A stretch of 9,029 nt of DNA from Erysipelotrichaceae bacterium (lineage in GTDB: Bacteria > Bacillota_I > Bacilli_A > Erysipelotrichales > Erysipelotrichaceae): contig JAGACP010000099.1 in assembly GCA_017614055.1 (NCBI GenBank), positions 1-9,029 on the forward strand. Reading direction: 5' to 3'. The notes beneath the pieces are model-generated. The model did not search any database. It saw only the letters and a program-made list of their open reading frames with translations, and had not been told where the DNA came from. Shown here piece by piece: positions 1-6,017 of this stretch (within the stretch, counting starts at the first letter, position 1; each line of letters begins with the position of its first letter). Both the position numbers and the translations under genes were made by a program.

Positions 1-183
1 GGCAGGGGTCTTGTCATCATCGATGTCCGCCATGGCCAGGACCAGATGATCATCGTCCTTCAGGAAGAGATCGCAGAGATCTTTTCCCGCAATGACCGCG
101 CAGACGCTTAAAGCGTCCCCTGCAGGACAATTTATCGATTCATCCTTCTGCGTCATGAGATCCTCTCTGTCTTTGTCTGCCAT
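1..183 (-). CDS. Unrecognised protein, N-terminal part (runs off left edge)
   Basis: An uninterrupted minus-strand reading frame of 61 codons starts at the ATG at 183 and is still open at the window edge. It lies 13 nt after the stop of the MBL-fold hydrolase gene, so it is probably the next member of the ftsE operon. The visible peptide starts MADKDREDLMTQKDES and is acidic, with an Asp-rich patch near its end (ADIDDDK) and no signal peptide or membrane segment in the visible part. The ATG at 183 has no clear Shine-Dalgarno sequence. The in-frame ATG at 156 (Met10) is preceded by GAGAGG at a 5-nt spacing and may be the true start. I do not recognise the family, and the rest of the protein is outside the window. 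Coding status is supported by the open frame and operon position only. Confidence 0.55.
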   Translation of the reverse strand, partial: MADKDREDLMTQKDESINCPAGDALSVCAVIAGKDLCDLFLKDDDHLVLAMADIDDDKTPA

Positions 184-196
184 GTTTATCGGAATG

Positions 197-805
197 CTAC
201 ACCAGTATCTCTACCCTGATGTCTTTGTCTACAAGTTCCCTGAACTTCTCTCCGTCTTCCATCGAACCTGCAACGCCTCCGTAATGGTCTGGTATTGCCA
301 GTTCAGGTCTGATGGTGTTTATCAGCTCGGCCGCTTCCTTATAGTCCATCGTGTACTTGCCTCCGACAGGGACAAGGGCGATGTCGCAGCTGAGTTTCGT
401 GTTGTCTTCGTTCATGTCGCAGTCACCCGCAACGTATACTCTCTTGCCTTCGATGGTGACTACATAGCCCACATATCCCTTCTCCTTCGGATGGAAACTG
501 CTGTGGACGTTGTATGAAGGGATGGAAAGCACTTCATAGCCTTCGACGATGTTCTTTTCGCCGGGGTTGACCGTCACGACATTCTCTCCGCCCAGGAGAT
601 TGTACATGCAGTCGGGGATGACGTAGACCGTGTCTTCCTTCTCCACTTTCTTGATGTCTTCCACCGAGAAATGATCGAAATGATCGTGGGTGATGAAGAT
701 GATGTCCGCATCATGGGTCTCTTCTTCGATCTTGAAAGGATCGAAATAGATTATCTTGTCGGTGGCCACCCTGATGGAGCTGTGGCAGTTAATAGTAATT
801 TGCAT
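197..805 (-). CDS. MBL-fold metal-dependent hydrolase (UlaG/YtkL-like)
   Basis: A 202-residue cytoplasmic protein of the metallo-beta-lactamase superfamily, the short single-domain type related to UlaG/YtkL-like hydrolases. The metal site is visible: the ITHDHFDH motif gives His40, His42, Asp44 and His45, a downstream AGDCD gives Asp128, and IPDHYG gives His174. His101 and His105 are additional candidate ligands. There is no signal peptide or membrane segment. The substrate cannot be read from sequence; relatives include lactonases and phosphodiesterase-like enzymes. The start at 805 is supported by AAGGA 8 nt upstream (818-814), which lies inside the end of the S41 protease gene; the two frames overlap by 17 nt. 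It is the fifth gene of the ftsE operon, but a direct role in division is not implied by the family. The fold is confident and the reaction is not. Confidence 0.9.
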   Translation of the reverse strand: MQITINCHSSIRVATDKIIYFDPFKIEEETHDADIIFITHDHFDHFSVEDIKKVEKEDTVYVIPDCMYNLLGGENVVTVNPGEKNIVEGYEVLSIPSYNVHSSFHPKEKGYVGYVVTIEGKRVYVAGDCDMNEDNTKLSCDIALVPVGGKYTMDYKEAAELINTIRPELAIPDHYGGVAGSMEDGEKFRELVDKDIRVEILV

Positions 806-2282
806 TGAGTATTTCCTTCGCCTTCTTCATCTGAAGGTCTTTGTCTTTATTGTTGGCCATCTCCCTGTTTACTTCGGAGACGATGGCTTCGTAGGTCCTG
901 CCGTTCAGGATGCCGTCAGGTTCAAGACCGTTCCTTCCCTGGAATTCGATCAGGGCCGTCTCGAAGCTGCGGTCGAAATAGCCGTCGGTCCTGTCGACGT
1001 CGTAGTCGAGGAAATCAAGACCGAGCTCGGATGTCCTTACGGCCTCGGCCACGCAGTCGTAGGCGTACTGTTCGTCATCGGCGAACTGATAGTAGTATTC
1101 ATAGTAGATGTCGTGATCCCTGACTTCGATGTCGGGAACGATGCCGACTTTGTCGATGGATACGCCGTTTGGCGAATACCAGTAGTAAGCCGTCAGTTTA
1201 AGTACACCGTCATTGTTCAGGAGCCTGTTGGTCTGGATGACGCCTTTTCCGTAGGTCGTCGTTCCGATCAGGATGACGTTTTTCAGCTGTTCTCTCAGGC
1301 AGATCGCCAGCACTTCCGCAGCCGATGCGGTGTTCTCGTTCACGAGGACCACATAGTCCGTGAAGTTGTCGTAGACTTTCTTGGCGGAAGTCGTATCGAC
1401 GGTCTCCACGCCCTTTGAATCTTTCTCTCTGAGATAGATCTTGTTGTCGCCGATGAACAGACCGCTGATGTCCTTGACGGAAGACTGGTAGCCTCCGGAA
1501 TTGTCCCTGAGGTCGATGATGATCTTGTGCAGATCGGTATACTGGTCGAGATACGTTATGCATCGATCGCCGCTGTCCACGCCGAAGCTGTTGATCTCCA
1601 GGACGACATAGTCGTTTTCCTTATACGCATAGACGGTGGAATCCACTTCGCCTCTGGTGATGGTGATGTCGATGATCTCTCCGCCTCTTAAGACGCTGAG
1701 TACGACGTCGGTCCCTTCTTCGCCTATGACCATCTCTTTGATGTCGTCGGAGGTCTTGTCTTCAAGGGATATTCCGTCCACGGCTTTCATGATGTCGCCG
1801 GCCAGTACGCCAGCTTTCTCCGCCGGGGAGTCCTTGAATACCTTGTTTATGAGGGCTATGCCGTTGACATAGGAATACTGCACGCCTATTCCGACATAGT
1901 TCATGTTGATGCTGTTGGAGAATTCCTCCATCTCTTCGCTCGACATGTAGGAAGTATACGGATCGTCCGCAAAGTTCGTCATTCCGTAGAGGGCCTTGTT
2001 TTCAAGTTCCGTGGTCAGATCGTCGTAGTCGCTGGAATACAGCCAGTAATGATCGAGGATGTATTCGATCTCGCCCATGGTGTTCTTGGTGTCGGCCTTG
2101 TATGAAGGATGGACGGACTTTATCAGGAAATAGCCGAAGATCGTTCCCATGGCAAAGAAAAAGATGCACATCAGGACGATGAGGAAGTTTCTCAGTCTTT
2201 TCTGTCTTCTTTCCTGTCTCTCGCTTCTCAGGGGAACTTTCTCCAGATCGAGGAATACGTTGTTTTCAGTGTCTTTTATCAT
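789..2282 (-). CDS. S41-family C-terminal processing protease (CtpA/CtpB type) with PDZ and peptidoglycan-binding domains
   Basis: A membrane-anchored serine protease of 497 residues. The order is a basic cytoplasmic N-terminus, one transmembrane helix (about 30-56), a PDZ domain (about 130-212, with GIGVQY and SPAEKAGVLAGD), the S41 catalytic domain (about 220-390) and a PG_binding_1-like C-terminal domain (about 430-473, FDRSFETALIEFQ and LEPDGILNGRT). The Ser-Lys-Gln residues are in place: Ser320 in NENTASAAE, Lys346 and Gln350 in TYGKGVIQ. It should act outside the membrane on protein C-termini near the wall. I chose the ATG at 2282 because it gives an ATGA overlap with the M23 gene stop and has GGAG 11 nt upstream. 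The in-frame ATG at 2312 has no ribosome binding site and lies inside the upstream gene. Its position beside the FtsX partner hydrolase suggests wall-enzyme or division-protein processing; this is inference. Confidence 0.93.
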   Translation of the reverse strand: MIKDTENNVFLDLEKVPLRSERQERRQKRLRNFLIVLMCIFFFAMGTIFGYFLIKSVHPSYKADTKNTMGEIEYILDHYWLYSSDYDDLTTELENKALYGMTNFADDPYTSYMSSEEMEEFSNSINMNYVGIGVQYSYVNGIALINKVFKDSPAEKAGVLAGDIMKAVDGISLEDKTSDDIKEMVIGEEGTDVVLSVLRGGEIIDITITRGEVDSTVYAYKENDYVVLEINSFGVDSGDRCITYLDQYTDLHKIIIDLRDNSGGYQSSVKDISGLFIGDNKIYLREKDSKGVETVDTTSAKKVYDNFTDYVVLVNENTASAAEVLAICLREQLKNVILIGTTTYGKGVIQTNRLLNNDGVLKLTAYYWYSPNGVSIDKVGIVPDIEVRDHDIYYEYYYQFADDEQYAYDCVAEAVRTSELGLDFLDYDVDRTDGYFDRSFETALIEFQGRNGLEPDGILNGRTYEAIVSEVNREMANNKDKDLQMKKAKEILNANYY

Positions 2283-3631
2283 GGCAGGTACCACTCCGGA
2301 TTGAGGATGCATGGCGCAGACTGTCTGTATGAGCCATCATCGTAATAACATCTATTGTTGTAGGCTGTACGTCCGCGTCCTACGGAGAACGTGGCGTTCC
2401 AGTTCATCGCTACGTAATTGAACAGTTCGCCTTCACCGAGCAGATACATCTCGATGTGGCAGTGCGGACCGGTAGATGATCCCGAGGATCCTACCGTTCC
2501 GATGACTTCGTCCTGAAGGATGAAATCTCCATATGATACATTCACCGTGCGCAGGTGGAAGAAGATCAGTCCGTAGATCTTTCCGTTGACCTCGCACATC
2601 ATGTAGACCTGGTTGCCTCCGCCGGAGATCCAGTATCCGCATGCGCTGCCGAGGTATCCCGGATCACTGCAGCCTGCATCGGCACGGATGACGATGCCGC
2701 TGGCAGGAGCGTGTATCGCCGTTCCTCCCGAAGCCGCATAGTCGACGCCCAGGTGCCACTTGCCGTCCTGGAAGTCCGAGGAATAGTTCCACACCGTCTC
2801 GGTTATCCATGAATTGTGGACCGCCGCGACGAATCCCGTGCTGGATACGCCTACGGCTCTCAGGATGTCCTGCAGATCGGCGAACGATTCATAGATGTTG
2901 TCTCTTTCCGCCGTCATCGCATCCAGTTCTTCCTGGATCCTGGCTTCCTCTTCCTCGTAGAATTCCTGCATGGCCAGCAGTTCCGCCTGTCTGGCGACGA
3001 TGTCGCTGTAGCTCTGGTCCAATGTCTCCTTGGCGGCATCAAGTTCCGCCTTGTCGGCCGTCAATTGTTTTATGACTCCTATCAGTTCATTGCGGTCATA
3101 CTGATCCTTGGCCGCGATGGCTTTGACTCCGTATACTCTCGAGAGCATGTCAGAGAATGATTTTGATCCCATGACGAATTCCAGATAGCTGTTGAAGTGC
3201 ATGGTCTTCTGGGATTCGACCATCCTGGACTTTACTCTTTCGTTGAGTTCGTTGACTTTCTTCTCGTTCTCGGCGATGCTTATCTCCAGCTCGACGATCC
3301 TGTCTTCCAGTTCCGCGATCTGCCTTGCGAGATTGTTTATCTCCGCCTGCATGCTTTCGGCTTTCATCGCATATTCGTTGGCAAGCGCTCTGGCGGCTTC
3401 CCTGTCGCTTTCCGCGGCGGCTATCTGTTTCTCGATGTCCTTGAGGTTGCTCTGCTGGTTGGCGACAAGAGCCGAGCATGCCGCCCTGTCCTTGTCTTCG
3501 ACGCACTTCTGGTAGGTCGTCTTCTCTTCCGTGCCGTCATCGTCGTCCTCCGCAAACACAAAACTGCTCCGTGTGTCGAAACAGAGCAGGATGGATACGA
3601 TGAGCAGGATGTTCAGTATCTTTTTGAGCAT
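2279..3631 (-). CDS. Secreted coiled-coil M23 (LytM) peptidoglycan endopeptidase, likely FtsEX partner
   Basis: A 450-residue exported protein. It opens with a signal peptide (MLKKILNILLIVSILL, probable cleavage after Ala27 in FVFA). A long charged coiled coil follows (about 40-255) containing a YLEFVMGSKSFSDMLSRV stretch (about 149-167) that resembles the coil of PcsB/CwlO-type FtsX partners. A LytM/M23 domain occupies about 285-400. The zinc site looks complete: His293 and Asp297 in WHLGVD, His359 in FFHL, and His390/His392 in PHCHIE, so the enzyme is probably active and not a degenerate EnvC-like activator. The start at 3631 overlaps the ftsX stop by 1 nt (TGATG) and has GAGGG at 3646-3642. 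An in-frame ATG at 3658 lacks a ribosome binding site and would put extra residues before the signal peptide. Eight cysteines lie in the predicted mature protein. The FtsX partnership is inferred from gene order and the coil. Confidence 0.93.
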   Translation of the reverse strand: MLKKILNILLIVSILLCFDTRSSFVFAEDDDDGTEEKTTYQKCVEDKDRAACSALVANQQSNLKDIEKQIAAAESDREAARALANEYAMKAESMQAEINNLARQIAELEDRIVELEISIAENEKKVNELNERVKSRMVESQKTMHFNSYLEFVMGSKSFSDMLSRVYGVKAIAAKDQYDRNELIGVIKQLTADKAELDAAKETLDQSYSDIVARQAELLAMQEFYEEEEARIQEELDAMTAERDNIYESFADLQDILRAVGVSSTGFVAAVHNSWITETVWNYSSDFQDGKWHLGVDYAASGGTAIHAPASGIVIRADAGCSDPGYLGSACGYWISGGGNQVYMMCEVNGKIYGLIFFHLRTVNVSYGDFILQDEVIGTVGSSGSSTGPHCHIEMYLLGEGELFNYVAMNWNATFSVGRGRTAYNNRCYYDDGSYRQSAPCILNPEWYLP

Positions 3632-4536
3632 CAGCGCGTTACCCTCAGGTATCGGCATACCGAGATGTATGAACCGATGAATCCCACGATCACTCCTATG
3701 AGCAGCAGTGCCAGTCCCAGATACAGGACGAAAGGCATGACGGGGATCAGATTTATGATGCCGGCGATGTTGCCGGAAGAATATTCGTAGAGCTTGTAGT
3801 AGCCGAAGACGATCAGGGCTATCGGCACAAGCGCGCCGATGATGCCGATGATGATGCCTTCCACAAGGAAAGGAGCCCTTATGTAGCCGTTCCTTGCGCC
3901 GACGTTCCTCATGATCCAGATCTCGTCCTTCCTGGCGGCGATGGTTATCTTGATGGTGTTGTATATCAGATATATCGCCAGTGCCACAAGCGCAAGGATG
4001 ATGATGCCTCCCACGTTCCTTACGGCGTGCAGGATGTTTATCAGCGTATAGGTATTGGCTCCGCCATCCTCCACGGAAGATATTCCCGGGATGGAAGCGA
4101 TCTTGTTCTTGGTCTCTTCAAGGACGATGCCGTCCTTGAGATAGATGATGAAAGCGTCATGGAAAGGATTGTCTTCCCTGTACAGTTCGGAGAACTCCAC
4201 CATCTCGGGATAGTTCTGGTTGTAGAAATCGAACTCCTCGTCCTTGGTGCGGAATTCCACCGTCTCGACGTTCTCTATGTTCTGGATCTGACTGTTGATG
4301 CTGTTGATGGAAGCCTGGTCGTTGACTCCGTAGTCGACCAGCGCGACCAGGGAGATGGACTGTTCTATCTCCTGGGTAAGCAATGCCAGGTTGGCTGCGA
4401 ATGCCGCGAATGCTCCTACCAGCAGCAATGTTATCGTGATCGCCGATGCACTTGAAAAAGCCATCGCGAAATGGCGCTTGACGCCGATGAATCCTTCCTT
4501 GATATGTCTGCCCAGACGACGGAGATATTTCATCAT
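3631..4536 (-). CDS. ftsX: Cell division ABC transporter-like permease FtsX
   Basis: A 301-residue polytopic membrane protein with the FtsX layout: a short basic cytoplasmic N-terminus (MMKYLRRLGRHIKEGF), TM1 (about 27-52), a large extracellular loop (about 53-173), then TM2 (about 174-196), TM3 (about 224-247) and TM4 (about 266-292). The segment between TM2 and TM3 (EIWIMRNVGARNGYIRAPFL) matches the family's conserved cytoplasmic stretch, which contacts the ATPase. FtsX transports nothing known; it transmits FtsE ATP hydrolysis to an extracellular wall hydrolase, here most likely the coiled-coil M23 protein encoded next. The first ATG (4536) forms an ATGA overlap with the ftsE stop. A consensus AAGGAGG (4547-4541) sits 4 nt from this ATG and 7 nt from the adjacent second ATG (4533), so Met2 may be the real start. 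Confidence 0.96.
   Translation of the reverse strand: MMKYLRRLGRHIKEGFIGVKRHFAMAFSSASAITITLLLVGAFAAFAANLALLTQEIEQSISLVALVDYGVNDQASINSINSQIQNIENVETVEFRTKDEEFDFYNQNYPEMVEFSELYREDNPFHDAFIIYLKDGIVLEETKNKIASIPGISSVEDGGANTYTLINILHAVRNVGGIIILALVALAIYLIYNTIKITIAARKDEIWIMRNVGARNGYIRAPFLVEGIIIGIIGALVPIALIVFGYYKLYEYSSGNIAGIINLIPVMPFVLYLGLALLLIGVIVGFIGSYISVCRYLRVTR
3642..3646 (-). promoter_or_regulatory. Shine-Dalgarno sequence deciding the M23 peptidase start
   Basis: GAGGG on the minus strand, 10 nt before the ATG at 3631, inside the end of ftsX. The competing in-frame ATG at 3658 has nothing comparable upstream. This, the TGATG junction and the clean signal peptide from 3631 decide the start. Confidence 0.6.
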
Positions 4537-5585
4537 TCATCCTCCTTCGCCTTGCCGTCGGAACTGAAAAGTTCCATCGTGCTGGCGATATCCTGTACGG
4601 CTTCGTCAAGGATGCTCAGGGCATCGGTCTGATCGTTCTCTTCCGTGACGACTTCGTTTGAACCGGTATAGTCCTCGATGACATACTGTTCTTTCTCGTT
4701 TACCGTGATCGAAGGTTCGACCTTCACTTCCCCGGTCTGCAGGGCTTCTTCAAGAGCCTGCACTTTCTCTTCGATGGTATCAGAAAGCTTCTTTCCTTCC
4801 AAAGCCGGTGATGTTTCAGGAACGTCGTCCTCGTCGTCGCTCACGGTCATGAACATCACGCCGTCGGCATCGACATCGCCTACGACCTCTTCCGGCATGT
4901 CCTGCTTCTTCTTGGGCTTGTATATGGAATCGCTGACCACGTGGCCCTTTTCGATCCTGATGGTTCTCTTAGGATGTTTTTCGACAGTAGTCAGCTCATG
5001 CGTGACGACCAGGATGGTCGTATGTTCCTCTTTGTTTATCTTTTCCAGAAGAGCTATCATCTCTTCGGTCATGTTGGGATCGAGATTGCCCGTAGGCTCG
5101 TCCGCGATGATGATCATCGGTCTTTTGGCCACGGCTCTTGCGATGGCCACACGCTGCTGCTGTCCGCCGGAAAGCTCCTTAGGTTTCGAATTTGACTTGT
5201 CGGAAAGATCGACGAGCTTCAGGACGTCCCTGACTCTTTTCTTGATCTTGTCCGTAGGCATGTCCAGCACTTCCAGGGCATAGGCCACGTTCTCGAAGAC
5301 GGTCTTCTCCGGAAGCAGACGGTAATCCTGGAAAACGACGCCTATCTTGCGTCTGTACATGTATACCTTGGACTTCTTGAGTCTGCCTACGTCTATGCCT
5401 GAAACCAGCACTTTTCCGCTTGTCGGGACTTCCTCTCCGTCAAGCAGTTTGACCAGCGTGGACTTCCCCGAACCCGTAGGTCCCATCACAAAAACAAATT
5501 CGCCCTCGTCGACTTTCAGATTCACGTCATACAGGGCGTGCGTGCCGTTTTTATATTTCTTGGATACTCCCTTGAGCTCTATCAT
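4533..5585 (-). CDS. ftsE: Cell division ATP-binding protein FtsE with long acidic C-terminal tail
   Basis: The ATPase of the FtsEX complex, acting on the inner face of the membrane with FtsX. All ABC motifs are present: Walker A GPTGSGKS (35-42), Q-loop Gln86 in VVFQDYRLLP, signature LSGGQQQRVAIARAV (138-152), Walker B IIIADEP (158-164) and H-loop His196. The start MIELKGVSKKYKNG is the standard FtsE N-terminus. The ABC domain ends near residue 225, close to the usual full length of FtsE (about 220-230 residues). Here a further 125 or so residues follow, with about 37 Asp/Glu against 10 Lys and no Arg, and low predicted order. This tail is not explained by the family. It is the first gene of the leftward operon; the ATG has no Shine-Dalgarno sequence and sits 8 nt after a consensus -10. 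Confidence 0.96.
   Translation of the reverse strand: MIELKGVSKKYKNGTHALYDVNLKVDEGEFVFVMGPTGSGKSTLVKLLDGEEVPTSGKVLVSGIDVGRLKKSKVYMYRRKIGVVFQDYRLLPEKTVFENVAYALEVLDMPTDKIKKRVRDVLKLVDLSDKSNSKPKELSGGQQQRVAIARAVAKRPMIIIADEPTGNLDPNMTEEMIALLEKINKEEHTTILVVTHELTTVEKHPKRTIRIEKGHVVSDSIYKPKKKQDMPEEVVGDVDADGVMFMTVSDDEDDVPETSPALEGKKLSDTIEEKVQALEEALQTGEVKVEPSITVNEKEQYVIEDYTGSNEVVTEENDQTDALSILDEAVQDIASTMELFSSDGKAKEDE
4541..4547 (-). promoter_or_regulatory. Shine-Dalgarno sequence of ftsX inside the ftsE 3' end
   Basis: AAGGAGG on the minus strand, within the last codons of ftsE. It lies 4 nt before the ATG at 4536 and 7 nt before the ATG at 4533. The second spacing is closer to optimal, so it bears on which of the two adjacent Met codons is used. 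Being inside the ftsE frame, it also supports coupled translation of the pair. Confidence 0.75.
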
Positions 5586-5593
5586 ACTAACAA

Positions 5594-5622
5594 ATTATAC
5601 CATTATTATGATATCCCCTCAA
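5594..5622 (-). promoter_or_regulatory. Promoter of the ftsE operon (extended -10, leaderless type)
   Basis: Reading leftward, TTGAGG (5622-5617) forms a -35 matching 4 of 6 consensus positions. An exact 17-nt spacer follows, then TATAAT (5599-5594), preceded by TGG to give a perfect extended -10. Only 8 nt separate the -10 from the ftsE ATG at 5585, so transcription should start within a base or two of the start codon. No purine-rich ribosome binding site is present in that gap. Confidence 0.75.
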
Positions 5623-5634
5623 TTTTTTGCTGTT

Positions 5635-5640
5635 TATGAT
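5635..5640 (+). promoter_or_regulatory. Probable -10 element for darA
   Basis: TATGAT lies 27 nt before the darA ATG and would start transcription near 5647, leaving a leader of about 20 nt that holds the ribosome binding site. No good -35 stands 16-18 nt upstream (the region reads TATCCC), so the assignment is tentative. TAAAAT at 5640-5645 and TATGAT at 5607-5612 are alternatives. Confidence 0.4.
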
Positions 5641-5654
5641 AAAATTGTCTTATC

Positions 5655-5660
5655 AGGAGG
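5655..5660 (+). promoter_or_regulatory. Shine-Dalgarno sequence of darA
   Basis: AGGAGG with a 7-nt spacer to the ATG at 5668. It fixes the start of darA and contrasts with ftsE on the other side of the same intergenic region, which has none. Confidence 0.85.
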
Positions 5661-5667
5661 TAGAGAC

Positions 5668-5991
5668 ATGAAACTAATACTTGCTATTATCTCAACCGAT
5701 GATACGAAAGCCTGCATTTCTTCACTGAACAAGGCATCGTTCCATGTTACCAGATTGGCTACGACCGGCGGTTTCCTTTCGTCAGGAAACACCACGCTGA
5801 TCATCGGCTGCGAAGACAAGGAAGTCGAGAGAGCCATCGAGATAATCGGAAGCGAATCACAGAGAAGAAAAGAAGCTGTTCCTTCGACGATATCGTCTGA
5901 TATGTCCAACCTGGTATCATATCCGATCGAAGTGGAAGTCGGCGGCGCAACGATCTTTGTGCTGAATGTCGATCAATTCATGAAACTGTAA
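5668..5991 (+). CDS. darA: Cyclic-di-AMP receptor protein DarA/PstA (PII-like)
   Basis: A 107-residue cytoplasmic PII-like protein, near the family's usual length of about 109. Hallmarks are the start MKLILAIIS, the ligand loop LATTGGFLSSGNTTLIIG (30-47) and the C-terminal PIEVEVGGATIFVL (86-99). Members form trimers that bind cyclic-di-AMP between subunits; the downstream target is not settled. From memory of the family, Thr28, Gly35, Phe36, Asn41 and Gly47 fall at ligand-contact positions and are kept. Position 26, commonly Arg (FRVTKLATTGG), is His here. The start at 5668 is fixed by AGGAGG at 5655-5660. The gene is divergent from ftsE and is followed by a terminator directly in front of azlC. 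It is also called pstA, and is unrelated to the phosphate transporter gene of that name. Confidence 0.95.
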   Translation: MKLILAIISTDDTKACISSLNKASFHVTRLATTGGFLSSGNTTLIIGCEDKEVERAIEIIGSESQRRKEAVPSTISSDMSNLVSYPIEVEVGGATIFVLNVDQFMKL

Positions 5992-6014
5992 AGAACCATC
6001 AAAGGTTCTTTTTT
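5990..6014 (+). terminator. Intrinsic terminator or attenuator between darA and azlC
   Basis: AAGAACC (5991-5997) pairs with GGTTCTT (6004-6010) around a 6-nt loop; the A at 5990 and T at 6011 can extend the stem. A run of six T (6009-6014) follows. The element overlaps the darA stop codon and ends 3 nt before the azlC ATG. Confidence 0.75.
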
Positions 6015-6017
6015 CAA

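Noticed and set aside
1..183. GGDEF-like reading of the unidentified gene because of the ADIDD string.
   Set aside because: The preceding residues lack the LTGLxNR-type region that normally stands before that motif, and the rest of the domain is outside the window.
756..1418. A 220-codon plus-strand open frame opposite the S41 protease.
   Set aside because: It lies antisense to the conserved catalytic domain, has no family features, and would have to be expressed against a dense operon. Shadow frame.
789..2312. Longer start for the S41 protease at 2312.
   Set aside because: There is no ribosome binding site, and it would give a 34-nt overlap with the M23 gene. The ATG at 2282 gives the classic ATGA junction with GGAG upstream.
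3560..3631. Possible lipoprotein signal in the M23 peptidase (Cys in SILLCF).
   Set aside because: Leu directly before the Cys does not fit a lipobox, and a normal signal peptidase site (FVFA) lies downstream.
2279..3631. Degenerate EnvC-like activator instead of an enzyme.
   Set aside because: The HxxxD, downstream His and HxH zinc-site residues are all present, so an active peptidase is the simpler reading.
2279..3658. Longer start for the M23 peptidase at 3658.
   Set aside because: It would add nine residues before the signal peptide, has no ribosome binding site, and ignores the TGATG junction with ftsX and the GAGGG before 3631.
3197..3790. A 197-codon plus-strand frame opposite the M23 peptidase and ftsX.
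   Set aside because: The peptide looks like reverse-strand translation of a coiled coil, without motifs or a convincing promoter; the minus-strand genes explain the sequence.
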